A DNA stretch of 64,000 bases from a bacterium (GTDB lineage Bacteria > Desulfobacterota > Desulfocorpusculales > Desulfocorpusculum), in NCBI GenBank assembly GCA_037481695.1, contig JBBFLE010000001.1:440989-504988 (forward strand), written 5' to 3'. The notes beneath the pieces are model-generated. The model had not been told where the DNA came from and searched no databases. It saw nothing but the letters and a program-made list of their open reading frames with translations. A program made the translations under genes and the position numbers. Below, one piece after another: positions 1-7,949 of the stretch (its first letter is position 1; each line of letters opens with the position of its first letter).

Positions 1-82
1 ACTTATTCATACCCAATGCAGCCGTATCCCCTATTGAGCCCTTCTGGGCTCTGGGCCTTAAAACGCTAGTGGTGCCAGAGCC

Positions 83-99
83 TTGGGGCGCAGCCCCAA
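83..99. repeat. small GC-rich hairpin (7-bp arms)
   Basis: TTGGGGC and GCCCCAA are separated by three bases. The hairpin lies about 185 bases beyond the stop of the UshA-like selenoprotein gene. It has no T-tract on the minus side, so it is only a weak terminator candidate. Nothing else recognisable is seen in bases 1-283. Confidence 0.3.
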
Positions 100-283
100 A
101 CTCCTGGATATTGGGGAATGATCCGGGTTAAAAAAACAGTGAAGGCCTGGTTGCTCTACATGTTTTGTTTTTCAATGCTCAGAGCCTTGAGGCTTGAGGC
201 AGGTAATTCATCTGAGCCTTGGCATGAGCCTGGGGGAGTCCGGGCTTTTTACAGCTTGTAAAGAAAACCTGCTCTTTCTGAGT

Positions 284-1447
284 CTAGTCAGAGTGGATTT
301 GCGCCTCTTGAATCCACCCGCTTACTTCCTTGTTCTCTGGAAGAGATGGCTCCAGGGGCTCCAGCCTCCAGGAAAACCTATTTCCTCTGCCGCTTTCTTT
401 TTGCGCCTCCAGGAGTTCCTGTTCCACTTTGCTCCTTTGCTCCATGAGCTGTTTCAAAGAGCGATCCACTGAGGGGCTGCGGGAATCTAGCTTGGCCTTT
501 TCATGAGCTTTGATGCGGCCTTCTAGTCTGACAAGCTCGTGTTGCAGCCTGGAGGTTCTTGCCTCATCCCGAATGGGTCCTGAGGGATCCTGCCATTGAA
601 GCGTGAGCCTGCCCAGGTACATGCCTTTCTGATAGGACTGAAAAATCCAGGTGGATCCCTCTCGGTGAGGCGAGGACAGGAACCTCCCATCATGACCTCC
701 CAGTATCAGTTGGATACCAGGGATTTCTGTGGCCAGCCTCTGGTCCCGGGCCATACCCATATCTGAGAGAACCACAACCAAGTCAACCTTGCCCTTAAGC
801 CCCTCCACGGTTTTCCTGGCCGCATTCCAGGGATCCAGGACAGAGACATTTTCTCCCACTGCCTGGCGAACCTGCGGGTCCAGTTCCGGTCCCATGAGGC
901 CCACCATAGCTATCTTCAGGGAGCCCCTATGAATCACCCGCTGTGCTGGGAACAGTAGTTTTCCTGTGGAGGCCTCGGCCAGGTTGGCCGAGATCAGGGG
1001 AAGGCCTTCACCTTCCAGCCCCTTGAGGAATTCCACTCCCAAGAGAAGATCCAGGTCCCCGACATTTACCGCTGCCACGCCCATCTTCTTGTACGCCCTG
1101 GCCAGCACCTGGGCCTTGGCTTGGTTTTTTTTAAGATCAGCATCCACTTTTTTCTGGAAGAAAAGATCCCCGGAGTCCACCACCAGACAGTTGGAGCCTT
1201 TGGAACAGATCTTCTCCACGAGCTCTACCCGCCGGGCAAGACCGCCCAGCACTCTGTTGCCTCAGGTGGGGCACCCAAATAGATGCCCTGTCACATTGTT
1301 GGTGTGTAGAATCGTGATCTCATCTTTTTTTTGGGCCCAGGAAACAGGGGCCCTCCAAAGGGCCGAAAAACCCATGGCCACCCCTGCCAAAACCAGAAGA
1401 GGCAACATAGATCTCCTAAATACCGCAGTCCCAAGGAAATTCTTCAT
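284..1447 (-). CDS. UshA-like metallophosphatase selenoprotein (in-frame TGA = Sec62)
   Basis: The predicted product is a 387-residue exported protein of the 5'-nucleotidase/calcineurin-type metallophosphatase superfamily. A signal-peptide-like segment (about residues 10-38) is followed by ITILHTNNVTGHLFGCPT, the metal-site motif that is ILHTNDxHG in UshA. Next comes TGA (1264-1262), and the same frame continues without a stop to 284 through LVVDSGDLFF and the LVVVLSDMG and LILGGHDG metal motifs. Conventional calling would split this into a 61-codon stub and a 322-codon orphan lacking a signal peptide. The segment after the TGA is essential to the fold, so a true stop is unlikely. A hairpin with a GGTCTT loop starts 13 nt past the TGA, as in bacterial SECIS elements. 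UshA-like selenoproteins are known from anaerobes. The substrate is unknown. It is the last gene of the arsM operon, 65 bases after arsM. Confidence 0.8.
1230..1251 (-). promoter_or_regulatory. candidate bacterial SECIS hairpin
   Basis: Read on the minus strand after the TGA at 1264-1262, GGGC and GCCC pair around the loop GGTCTT. The stem extends outward by C-G, G-C and G-U pairs to about eight base pairs. The apical loop opens about 18 nt after the TGA. GGU at the start of the loop matches the SelB-recognised loop of E. coli fdhF. Pairing was done by eye; no folding energy was computed. Confidence 0.65.
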
Positions 1448-1512
1448 GGATTTTCGGGTCTCCTGATTTTTTTATGATCATACATCATATGCCATGAACC
1501 ATGAAGACAGGC

Positions 1513-2349
1513 CTATGTACTTGTGGGCTTGCAGGCCTGAATCCTCACACTGACTACCGCCTCGGCTGCCTTGGCCAGCTCCTGCCCAAAGCTCACCTTG
1601 AGGGAATCGGCCAGTTCGGCTATCGTTGGATCTTGGCTCAGGTAATCAATGGAAAAACCTGTTTTCTCCACCACCCGCACATCCTGGAATCCAGCCTTCT
1701 CCATGGCCCCTAGATAATCTTCCTTCTGCATGGCTCCGGCCACACACCCCACATAAGCTGCCACAGAACTGCGAATGGACTCTGGCAGCTCTCCTTCCAA
1801 AACTATGTCAGAGACCATGAGCCGTCCCCCAGGCCTCAACACCCGGAAAGCCTCTCTGAAAACCTGGGCCTTGTCTGTGGCCAGATTTATGACGCAGTTG
1901 GAGATTATCACGTCTACGGAGTTGTCCGGGGCTGGAAGATGTTCTATCTCTCCCAGACGGAATTCCACGTTCTGGAATCCTCCTTCCCTGGCGTTCTTAC
2001 GGGCTTTCTGGATCATCTCCGGGGTCATGTCCACGCCTATGACTTTTCCATGGGGGCCCACCTTCCTGGCTGCCAGAAAACAATCGAAACCCGCACCAGA
2101 GCCCAGATCCAGCACGGTCTGTCCCTCCTTGAGAGAGGCCAGGGCAACTGGATTCCCGCAGCCCAGACCCAGATTTGCTCCCTCAGGCACCTGGGAGAGC
2201 TCCTCCTGGGAGTAACCCAAAAGCTGGCTCACAGCCTGCACAGAACCCCCTTCGCAGCACGAGCCTTTGGTGCCACAACAGGAGGCTCCCCCCAAAGCCA
2301 CCCTGGCATAGCGTTGCCTTACCTTTTCTTTTATCTCTATATCATCCAT
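1513..2349 (-). CDS. arsM: arsenite methyltransferase ArsM
   Basis: The product is a 278-residue SAM-dependent methyltransferase that would methylate As(III) to mono- and dimethyl species. The SAM site is [11 protein letters not shown] (about residues 79-89). The three Cys of the ArsM arsenite site are present: Cys64 (LGLGCGNP), Cys152 (ISNCVINL) and Cys202 (YVGCVAGA). An N-terminal [10 protein letters not shown] cluster is typical of anaerobe ArsM. The start chosen is the second of two nearby ATGs, because AAAAGGAG sits six bases upstream of it. It overlaps the end of the AbrB-like gene by eight bases, which implies translational coupling. The upstream AbrB-like gene may encode its regulator. 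It is full length for the family. The arsenic assignment is firm; the physiological role here (detoxification or organoarsenical handling) is inference. Confidence 0.93.
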   Translation of the reverse strand: MDDIEIKEKVRQRYARVALGGASCCGTKGSCCEGGSVQAVSQLLGYSQEELSQVPEGANLGLGCGNPVALASLKEGQTVLDLGSGAGFDCFLAARKVGPHGKVIGVDMTPEMIQKARKNAREGGFQNVEFRLGEIEHLPAPDNSVDVIISNCVINLATDKAQVFREAFRVLRPGGRLMVSDIVLEGELPESIRSSVAAYVGCVAGAMQKEDYLGAMEKAGFQDVRVVEKTGFSIDYLSQDPTIAELADSLKVSFGQELAKAAEAVVSVRIQACKPTST

Positions 2350-2659
2350 TGGCATCTCCTTTTCCCCTGTTGTCTTTGAGCAATTCCTGGCCGGCCATGA
2401 CATTCTGCACCACAGGATCCAGCATTTCCCTTACCTTGGCCGAGAGGGCCTGAGTCCTCATCAGCACAATGCAACAAACCTCCCCCTCCTTTTCCCAAAG
2501 CACCAGGGCCAGCTTCTCCCCCGGGACAATACCAGCCTTTTCCCTTATATCCTTGGGAAGCACCATCTGCCCCCGCTCATCTACGCTCACCAAAGATTCC
2601 ACCCTGCAACAGGTCCCGACCGTAGGAAGTAGCTCAGGGAAACGCTTTCGTCTGGGCAT
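2342..2659 (-). CDS. AbrB/SpoVT-type regulator, HgcC-like
   Basis: The 105-residue protein has a swapped-hairpin AbrB domain: [20 protein letters not shown] followed by [11 protein letters not shown], at about residues 24-57. This is the DNA-binding fold of AbrB/MazE-type regulators. A Cys pair (TCCRVE) just before the domain and a second pair (EVCCIV) inside it suggest metal or metalloid sensing. Short AbrB proteins of this type occur beside arsM and also beside hgcAB mercury-methylation genes, where they are called HgcC; no hgcA or hgcB is present here. GAGGTGG precedes the ATG at good spacing. It is translated into arsM with an eight-base overlap, so it probably regulates or modulates that operon (inference). 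Confidence 0.75.
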   Translation of the reverse strand: MPRRKRFPELLPTVGTCCRVESLVSVDERGQMVLPKDIREKAGIVPGEKLALVLWEKEGEVCCIVLMRTQALSAKVREMLDPVVQNVMAGQELLKDNRGKGDANG

Positions 2660-2832
2660 GAACCACCTCTTGATTCATGTGCTGGCAAAAGGCCAGGCCC
2701 CATGGAATTAAATTCAGTATAATCTGATTAATCAGAACTTGCAAGAATCCTGGAGTTGTCCAGCCCAACCAGCACCGTTACGCACAAGACTTTCCCCCCT
2801 CGAGAAAGCCCCGAGATGAATTGAAAGGCCTC

Positions 2833-3165
2833 TCAAGGGAGGCCCTTGCTCGCCTCTGAATGAGCGGCCCTTCTCAAGGCTTTTCTTATGAGCTCTACTG
2901 AGGGTACGTTTCCGAGGCGCCCGGCCTCGTCCCTGTAAGTCCTTCAAGAAACGGTGCCCTCCAACAATCGCAGCCCTTCCAGGTCCTCTCCATTGAGAAA
3001 CACCGTGGGAGAACCGGGAATGCCAAGGGTTCTGGCCTCCTGTTCCCCTACCACCAGGAAACTGATCTTTGCCTCCAGGCCTTCCTGGACCAAGGCCTCC
3101 CTTATGTTGGCCTCCAGAGCATGCCGTGAGGCGCACCCTTGTGACAAAAAGGCTTCTATCTTCAT
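2833..3165 (-). CDS. thioredoxin-like selenoprotein (in-frame TGA = Sec74)
   Basis: The 110-residue protein is small and thioredoxin-like. The N-terminal MKIEAFLSQGCASRHAL carries a redox Cys (Cys11) at the end of the first strand. GIPGSPTVFLNGEDLEG contains the cis-Pro and strand expected of the fold. A TGA (2946-2944) then falls in TVS-U-RTYRDEAGR, and the frame runs on to a TGA at 2835-2833 through PSVELIRKALRRA. Related short proteins that I recall end in a conserved CR(x)YR segment followed by a helix of this kind, so the TGA sits exactly at a conserved Cys. A six-base-pair hairpin follows at SECIS distance. GGGGGTGG precedes the ATG at 3165; an upstream TTG start lacks such support. It is the first gene of the arsM operon, so a redox role in arsenic or selenium handling is inferred. 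Confidence 0.75.
2913..2929 (-). promoter_or_regulatory. candidate bacterial SECIS hairpin
   Basis: On the minus strand, CGAGGC pairs perfectly with GCCTCG around the loop CGGGC. The stem begins 14 nt after the TGA at 2946-2944 and the loop about 20 nt after it, with G at the second loop position. That geometry is expected for SelB-dependent decoding. It lies inside the coding sequence, as bacterial SECIS elements do. Confidence 0.6.
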
Positions 3166-3471
3166 GTCCACCCCCAATCTCTGTGCCTGCTTCAACCTTG
3201 AATAATACAGCTTCAGACCTCTCCCGTGAACATGAAATGGGCCCCACCCGGACTGTTTCCAAGCCTTGTCAGATCAGGGCCCAAACCACCAGGCCTTGGC
3301 TGCTTTTGATCATTTGCCAATCCAAATCCGGGCCCAGCCAAAAGAAAAATAGGATCTGGCTGGAACAAGGACCGGTTCATATCAGGATATCATCAACTTA
3401 GCCAACCTATTCACCTCTAGTGAGCCCCAGATGGTAATTGACAAATCAGGTTGATTTGCTACTCTATGGAT
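3166..3471. other. divergent intergenic region, arsM operon / thi operon
   Basis: About 300 bases separate the start of the selenoprotein-arsM operon (minus strand) from the TPP riboswitch (plus strand). Promoters for both must lie here. I see no clear operator palindrome and no gene. Confidence 0.5.
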
Positions 3472-3560
3472 GTCGCTAGGGGTGGTCTACTGAGAGTCGC
3501 GCAGGATGCAGCGACAACCCTTAGAACCTGATCTGGGTAATACCAGCGTAGGGAAGCGAC
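3472..3560 (+). promoter_or_regulatory. TPP riboswitch (THI box)
   Basis: The P1 arms GTCGCT (3472-3477) and AGCGAC (3555-3560) close a region holding the conserved THI-box segments AGGGGTG, CTGAGA, ACCCTTAGAACCTGAT, CTGGGTAATACCAGCG and TAGGGA. This is a complete thiamin-pyrophosphate aptamer. It sits on the sense strand ahead of the thiS-thiF/ECF operon, with an intrinsic terminator downstream, so it should switch transcription off when TPP is plentiful. Confidence 0.97.
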
Positions 3561-3629
3561 TGGGGCTCTAGAAAATACACCTGGAGCCTGTGTGCCCGGG
3601 GCCTTCTGGCAAGAGGCACTTTGGGGATG

Positions 3630-3665
3630 CCGCTTCCCTCTTTTGAGGAAGCGGTTTTCTTTTTT
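3630..3665 (+). terminator. intrinsic terminator of the TPP riboswitch expression platform
   Basis: CCGCTTCC then CTC pair with GAG and GAAGCGG (about ten pairs, one bulged C) around a TTTT loop. TTTTCTTTTTT follows. It lies 70 bases past the aptamer and 28 bases before the thiS-thiF start, as expected for a transcription-termination riboswitch. Confidence 0.9.
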
Positions 3666-3692
3666 GGCAGGCATTCCAGAAAAGGAGTTCCC

Positions 3693-4526
3693 ATGGGAAG
3701 GCTGGAAATTTTGCTCAACGAGCAGCCCCTGGAGGTGGATGGGGGCACCACATTGTTCATGTTGAGGGATCGGTTCAAACCTGGGGCCGACATTCTCATC
3801 TACAACGGATTTCCCCAAAGCCAGGACCTTCCTGTGAGACAGGGAGACCGTGTTGTTCTCATACGCAAGGGAGAGATCCCATCCCCTCAGGAGTTGGAGG
3901 GCCTCATGGTGGCTCGCCACAGCCCGGGGGTGCATGAGAAGGTCAAGAAAGCCAAAGTGGGAGTAGCTGGCCTGGGTGGGCTGGGCTCCTCGGTGGCCAT
4001 AGCGCTGGCCAGGGTGGGTGTTGGAACCCTGATCCTGGCTGACTTCGATATAGTGGAGCCCAGCAACTTAAACCGCCAGCAGTACTTCGTGGAGCAGATC
4101 GGCATGTCCAAGGTGCAGGCCATGAAGGAGAACCTGGCCCGCATCAACCCTTATGTGTGCGTGGAAGCTCACGAGGTAATGCTGGAGAGGGAAAACATAC
4201 CAGAGATCTTTGCCTCCACCCCCATCATCGTGGAAGCCTTCGACAAGGCCGAGATGAAGGAAATGCTCATAACAACAGTGTTGGAGCGCATGCCTGGCAC
4301 CACGGTGGTGGCGGCCTCAGGGCTGGCGGGCTTCGGACCCAATAACACCATCAGAACAGAACGCATCTCACCGTACCTTTACATAGTGGGAGACCAGGTC
4401 TCGGCAGCCCGACCCGGTTGGGGCCTCATGGCGCCCAGGGTGGGCATTGCCGCCCATCACCAGGCCAATCTGGTGCTCAGGTTGATCCTGGGGGAGGAGC
4501 AAAAACAAACACAACAGGAGCAATGA
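3693..4526 (+). CDS. ThiS-ThiF fusion (sulfur carrier joined to adenylyltransferase)
   Basis: The 277-residue protein joins two thiamin/sulfur-transfer domains. Residues 1-65 look like a ubiquitin-like carrier (LEILLNEQPLEVDGGTTLFML with VRQGDRVVLIRKGE). The rest is an E1-like ThiF/MoeB/HesA domain with the nucleotide loop GVAGLGGLGSSVAIALARVG and the Asp/Asn/Arg motif FDIVEPSNLNRQQ. The carrier domain does not end in a free Gly-Gly, so an internal use or a tethering role is likely. No CxxC zinc pairs of MoeB are seen, as in short ThiF2-like proteins. The start at 3693 has AAAGGAG six bases upstream; the 24 codons upstream belong to the riboswitch terminator. It is the first gene under the TPP riboswitch and overlaps or abuts thiW. 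Confidence 0.88.
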   Translation: MGRLEILLNEQPLEVDGGTTLFMLRDRFKPGADILIYNGFPQSQDLPVRQGDRVVLIRKGEIPSPQELEGLMVARHSPGVHEKVKKAKVGVAGLGGLGSSVAIALARVGVGTLILADFDIVEPSNLNRQQYFVEQIGMSKVQAMKENLARINPYVCVEAHEVMLERENIPEIFASTPIIVEAFDKAEMKEMLITTVLERMPGTTVVAASGLAGFGPNNTIRTERISPYLYIVGDQVSAARPGWGLMAPRVGIAAHHQANLVLRLILGEEQKQTQQEQ

Positions 4527-4540
4527 GTGCTGGAGGAAAA

Positions 4541-5023
4541 ATGGAAACAAGGAAGGTAGCTCGGGCAGTGATCCTGGTGGCCATGGCAGTGACTTTGTCC
4601 CCCCTATTCATTCCCTTGGGATTCATAAAGCTTTTCCCCGCCCAACACATGATAAACGTCATAGGCGGGGTCATGTTGGGTCCTTGGTACGCCTTGGGAA
4701 TTGCCACTGCGGCTGCCATCATTAGAAATCTTCTGGGAGTAGGAACACCCCTGGCATTTCCAGGAGGTATGATAGGGGCTTTCATGGCCGGATGGGCATA
4801 TGTCCTTTTTCGCAGAACCTATGCGGCAGCCTTGGGAGAAGTAATTGGTACAGGCCTTCTGGGAGCACTTGTCAGTGTTTGGCTTGTGGCTCCCATGATA
4901 ATGAAGAAGACCATGGCAGTTTCGGTCATGATAGGAGCCTTTGCAGCCAGCTCCCTGGCCGGAGCCCTGCTGGGGATTGTGGCCCTCCAATTGCTCCGCA
5001 AGGCCGGGATCTGGCAAGCATGA
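4541..5023 (+). CDS. thiW: ThiW, substrate-binding (S) component of a thiazole ECF transporter
   Basis: The 160-residue membrane protein has about five hydrophobic segments, beginning ARAVILVAMAVTLSPLFIP. The ThiW signature region is NVIGGVMLGPWYALGIATAAAIIRN followed by GTPLAFPGGMIGAF. ThiW proteins are TPP-riboswitch-regulated S components thought to import the thiazole moiety of thiamin. The next two genes supply the ECF ATPases and the T protein, completing a dedicated transporter. The start at 4541 follows GGAGG with four-base spacing. An alternative ATG at 4523 overlaps the thiS-thiF stop (ATGA) and would add six residues. The substrate is known from the family, not shown by the sequence. 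Confidence 0.92.
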   Translation: METRKVARAVILVAMAVTLSPLFIPLGFIKLFPAQHMINVIGGVMLGPWYALGIATAAAIIRNLLGVGTPLAFPGGMIGAFMAGWAYVLFRRTYAAALGEVIGTGLLGALVSVWLVAPMIMKKTMAVSVMIGAFAASSLAGALLGIVALQLLRKAGIWQA

Positions 5024-6459
5024 TAGAGCTGCAAGGTGTTACTTACGCATACCCTGGCACTGGCGGCCAGAGTGTTTTGGATGGCCTGGATCTCAAGGTA
5101 AGATCAGGGGAAATGCTACTGCTGGCAGGAGCAAGCGGCTCGGGCAAGTCCACCCTGGCATTTCTTTTGGGGGGATTCATCCCTTCTTTCCTGGGGGGTA
5201 GACTCAGAGGCAAGGCTTTTCTGGACAACATGGAACTGGGTCTTGCCTCCCCTTCGGAGTTACTTCCCTACCTGGGTCTCATAATGCAAAACGTTGATGC
5301 TCAGCTTTTCAATCCTACGGTGGAAAGGGAATTGGCCTTTGCTCTGGAGAGCCTGGGCCTTCCCGAGAAGGAAATCCTTGAAAGAATAGAGAAGACCACC
5401 CGGATGTTTTCTCTGGACCCCTTGCTACAAAGAAGCCCGGCAGAGCTCTCGGGTGGAGAAAAGAGACTGGTGGCCATAGCTGCCTGTGCTTGTCTGCCAT
5501 GTCCCACCATGGTGCTGGATGAACCTCTGGCGCATCTGGATGAAGTCTGCTCTGAGAAAGTGAAAAAGGCCCTTGGTCATCTGCGATCCCAAGGCAGAAC
5601 GGTCTTGATCGCAGAGCACAGGATTCAGACTCTTTTGGAAGAAGTAGAGCGATGTGTGATACTGGAAAGGGGAAGAGTTCTTTTTGACGGCCCTCCCTCC
5701 CAGGCCAGGGAAAAGCTACTGCAGCTGGGGCTTGTACCCACTTATCCTGCCAAGCCGCCAAGAGACTTCTCAAGAGCCCGGGTGGTTTTGGAGGTAAAGG
5801 AGCTTCACAAGAGGCTTGGCCAAAGGCGGATACTCAAAGACATCTCCTTTCGGCTCCACCAAGGAGAGATATTGGCCATACTAGGGCCCAATGGTGCTGG
5901 AAAGACAACCCTCATAAGGCATTTAAACGGGCTTCTCAGCCCGGACAAGGGGCAAGTTCTGCTCATGGGGGAACCCATTGCAGGCAAAGATCCATCCGCC
6001 TTGGCCTCCCAGGTGGGCATGGTCTTCCAAAACCCCAATGACCAGTTTTTTTGTCCATCGGTGAAACAGGAAATTCTGGCAGGACCCATATCAAGAAGCT
6101 CCTGTTCTCCCCAAAGGCTGCAATCCATTTGTGAGGCTCTGGGGCTAGTGCCCCTCCTGGAGCGATCTCCTTACAAGCTTAGCGAGGGAGAAAAAAGAAG
6201 GGTGGCCATTGCCACTGTCTTGGCCATGGGATCCCACATCCTTATATTGGATGAACCCACCTCGGGCCAGGATGGTAGGTCTCGAATGGAGCTGGCCAAG
6301 CTGCTCATCGGGCTGCAGGCCCAAGGAACCAGCATTGTCATGGTGACCCACGACCGAGCCTTTGCCCAGGGAGTGGCGGACCGATGTCTGGAGCTGGAAG
6401 AGGGACAGATAAGGCCTTGCACCCAAGTGTCACTGGGGCTGGCGAGCTGCGGGGTGTGA
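5020..6459 (+). CDS. ECF transporter ATPase with two ABC domains
   Basis: The 479-residue protein carries tandem ABC ATPase domains, equivalent to a fused EcfA1-EcfA2. The first has Walker A GASGSGKST, Q-loop LIMQNVDAQLFNPTV, signature LSGGEKR and Walker B MVLDEPLAHLD. The second has GPNGAGKTT, MVFQNPNDQFF, LSEGEKRR and LILDEPTSGQD. The acidic residues after Walker B and the switch His (AEHR, VTHDR) are present, so both sites look competent. The NxDxQ/NPNDQ Q-loops are typical of cobalt/ECF-type ATPases. The ATG at 5020 overlaps the thiW stop (ATGA), implying coupling, and the EcfT gene follows one base after the stop. Its job is to energise ThiW. Confidence 0.94.
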   Translation: MIELQGVTYAYPGTGGQSVLDGLDLKVRSGEMLLLAGASGSGKSTLAFLLGGFIPSFLGGRLRGKAFLDNMELGLASPSELLPYLGLIMQNVDAQLFNPTVERELAFALESLGLPEKEILERIEKTTRMFSLDPLLQRSPAELSGGEKRLVAIAACACLPCPTMVLDEPLAHLDEVCSEKVKKALGHLRSQGRTVLIAEHRIQTLLEEVERCVILERGRVLFDGPPSQAREKLLQLGLVPTYPAKPPRDFSRARVVLEVKELHKRLGQRRILKDISFRLHQGEILAILGPNGAGKTTLIRHLNGLLSPDKGQVLLMGEPIAGKDPSALASQVGMVFQNPNDQFFCPSVKQEILAGPISRSSCSPQRLQSICEALGLVPLLERSPYKLSEGEKRRVAIATVLAMGSHILILDEPTSGQDGRSRMELAKLLIGLQAQGTSIVMVTHDRAFAQGVADRCLELEEGQIRPCTQVSLGLASCGV

Positions 6460-6460
6460 A

Positions 6461-7138
6461 GTGGGAGCTTTGAGATCTTTGGACCCCAGGACGAGGTTGA
6501 TTCTGGGCCTTCTCACACTGAGCCTTGTGCTGTTCAGCCGTGAGCTCTGGCTGGTGTGTGTGGAGCTGGCAATGTTGGGCCTGGGGATCTTCTTGTTTGG
6601 CATGGGCAGGCTTTGGCTGAAGTCCCTGAAGGTCTCCCTGCCCATGGTGCTGATGGTATTTCTTGTGGGAGTTGCTGCTTTTCCTCTCAGGGAGGCCTTG
6701 GAGACGGCTTTGCGCTTCCAGGCTCTTCTGCTGGCTTCTTTGCTGCTTTTTGGATCCCTCAGCCCGGATGAACTGGAAGGTGGGCTTCGCAGGATGGGGG
6801 TACCTTACCGCTTTTGCTTCATATTGGTGAGCTCCATGCGTTATGTCTCTCTCATGGGCAGGCGGCTTAGGGCCATAACAGAGGCCCAGCGCTCCAGGGG
6901 CATGGATCTGAGACCCAGGCTTCGCAATCTGGGCAATCTGACAGCCTTGTTAGCTCCTTTGCTCATTCAGTCTTTTCAGCTGGCAGAAGATTTGGCCATG
7001 GCCATGGAAGCCAGAGGCTTTGCCAGGAAGAAGCGCACACTTCTGGGAAAGTGGAGGATCAGTGTTTGGGAGTATACACTGATGGGCCTTTGGGGTACAG
7101 CGGTGGCTCTGGTGGTATGGGTATCGGCAACGAATTGA
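6461..7138 (+). CDS. EcfT/CbiQ-type transmembrane component of the ThiW transporter
   Basis: The 225-residue membrane protein has about five hydrophobic segments (for example LILGLLTLSLVLFSRELWLV and VSLPMVLMVFLVGVAAF). The two coupling-helix motifs of EcfT are present: AQRSRGMDL and AMEARGF, matching the family pattern A-x-x-x-RG. N-terminal LDPRTRLILGL is typical of CbiQ/EcfT. The start is GTG, one base after the ATPase stop. Together with ThiW and the double ATPase it forms a complete ECF importer under the TPP riboswitch. Confidence 0.92.
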   Translation: MGALRSLDPRTRLILGLLTLSLVLFSRELWLVCVELAMLGLGIFLFGMGRLWLKSLKVSLPMVLMVFLVGVAAFPLREALETALRFQALLLASLLLFGSLSPDELEGGLRRMGVPYRFCFILVSSMRYVSLMGRRLRAITEAQRSRGMDLRPRLRNLGNLTALLAPLLIQSFQLAEDLAMAMEARGFARKKRTLLGKWRISVWEYTLMGLWGTAVALVVWVSATN

Positions 7139-7305
7139 GCAGAGCTATACTGCCAAATTCTGCTCTTGGGTCCTTGCCCGCTTTGGGCATGAAAATGGAT
7201 AAGAACATCTGGGGTTTGGGCAGACCCCAGCTCACTGATCCCAGGGAACAGCTGGGCAGGCCATGATGAGGCTTCCCAATTTCAGAGGCTTGGGATCAAT
7301 TCTGC

Positions 7306-7932
7306 GTGAGGGGAAGGTCAACGGAATTGCAAGACAAGATCGCACAAAAACTCCACCAACTGTGCCAGGAAGCACTTAGTTTGGGCGCAGGGAGAGTGGC
7401 TATAGTGCCCACCTCCCGCCTGATCCTAAAAGAAGCGGCCAGGGCCAAGTGCTTCATCCCCCTTTGCAAGTTCTATGGCAGTAGTGCCATGTGTCCGCCC
7501 CATAACCCACTTAAACCCCGCATCATGAGAAGGATCCTGAGGGAATACTCATGGGGTGTGCTTTTCCAGCTGGAGGCTCGAGTACAAGATTTCGTGGGGG
7601 AGGCCTGGCGTTCCAGACACCTCGACACAGAACTGAGACACAAAGAGATGGTGGCCAGGCTGGAGGCTGCGGCCTTCTACATGGGTTTCCCCTTGGCCAT
7701 GGGTTTTGCGGCTGGGGAGTGCTCCCTTTGCCTTCCCTCGACTTCTTGTGCGGTTCTGCAAGGCAAGGCCTGCGCCCATCCCCTCAGAGCAAGGCCTGCT
7801 ATGGAAGCCTGCGGCTTCGACGTCTTTGCCATAGCAAGGTCTGTGGGATGGCCCATGGTACCCATTGGGCACTCCTCGCAACCGGACAAAGTGCCCTGTG
7901 CAAGTCTAATTGGGCTTGTCTTGGTGGTTTGA
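7306..7932 (+). CDS. DUF2284 family predicted metal-binding protein
   Basis: The 208-residue soluble protein matches the pattern of DUF2284 proteins. Cys-rich segments are CKFYGSSAMCPPHNP (about residues 51-65), ECSLCLPSTSCAVLQGKACAHP (about 140-161) and MEACGFDVF. Their spacing suggests an iron-sulfur or zinc site. The biochemical role of the family is not established. It lies 167 bases after the EcfT gene, beside the thiamin genes, so a link with thiamin or a co-transport task is possible but only contextual. The start is a GTG at 7306 with weak ribosome-binding support; a TTG at 7327 behind AGGGGAAGG is a good alternative. The C-terminus is tightly linked to the following P-loop gene (17 bases). 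Confidence 0.8.
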   Translation: MRGRSTELQDKIAQKLHQLCQEALSLGAGRVAIVPTSRLILKEAARAKCFIPLCKFYGSSAMCPPHNPLKPRIMRRILREYSWGVLFQLEARVQDFVGEAWRSRHLDTELRHKEMVARLEAAAFYMGFPLAMGFAAGECSLCLPSTSCAVLQGKACAHPLRARPAMEACGFDVFAIARSVGWPMVPIGHSSQPDKVPCASLIGLVLVV

Positions 7933-7949
7933 GGTCAGGGATCCCAAAA

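Noticed and set aside
2342-2659. Naming the AbrB-like gene hgcC outright
   Set aside because: No hgcA or hgcB mercury-methylation genes are seen nearby, so the link rests on family resemblance only.
7551-7949. In-frame upstream extension of the P-loop protein
   Set aside because: It lies in another frame over the DUF2284 gene and shows no family pattern. The ATG at 7950 fits the P-loop start.
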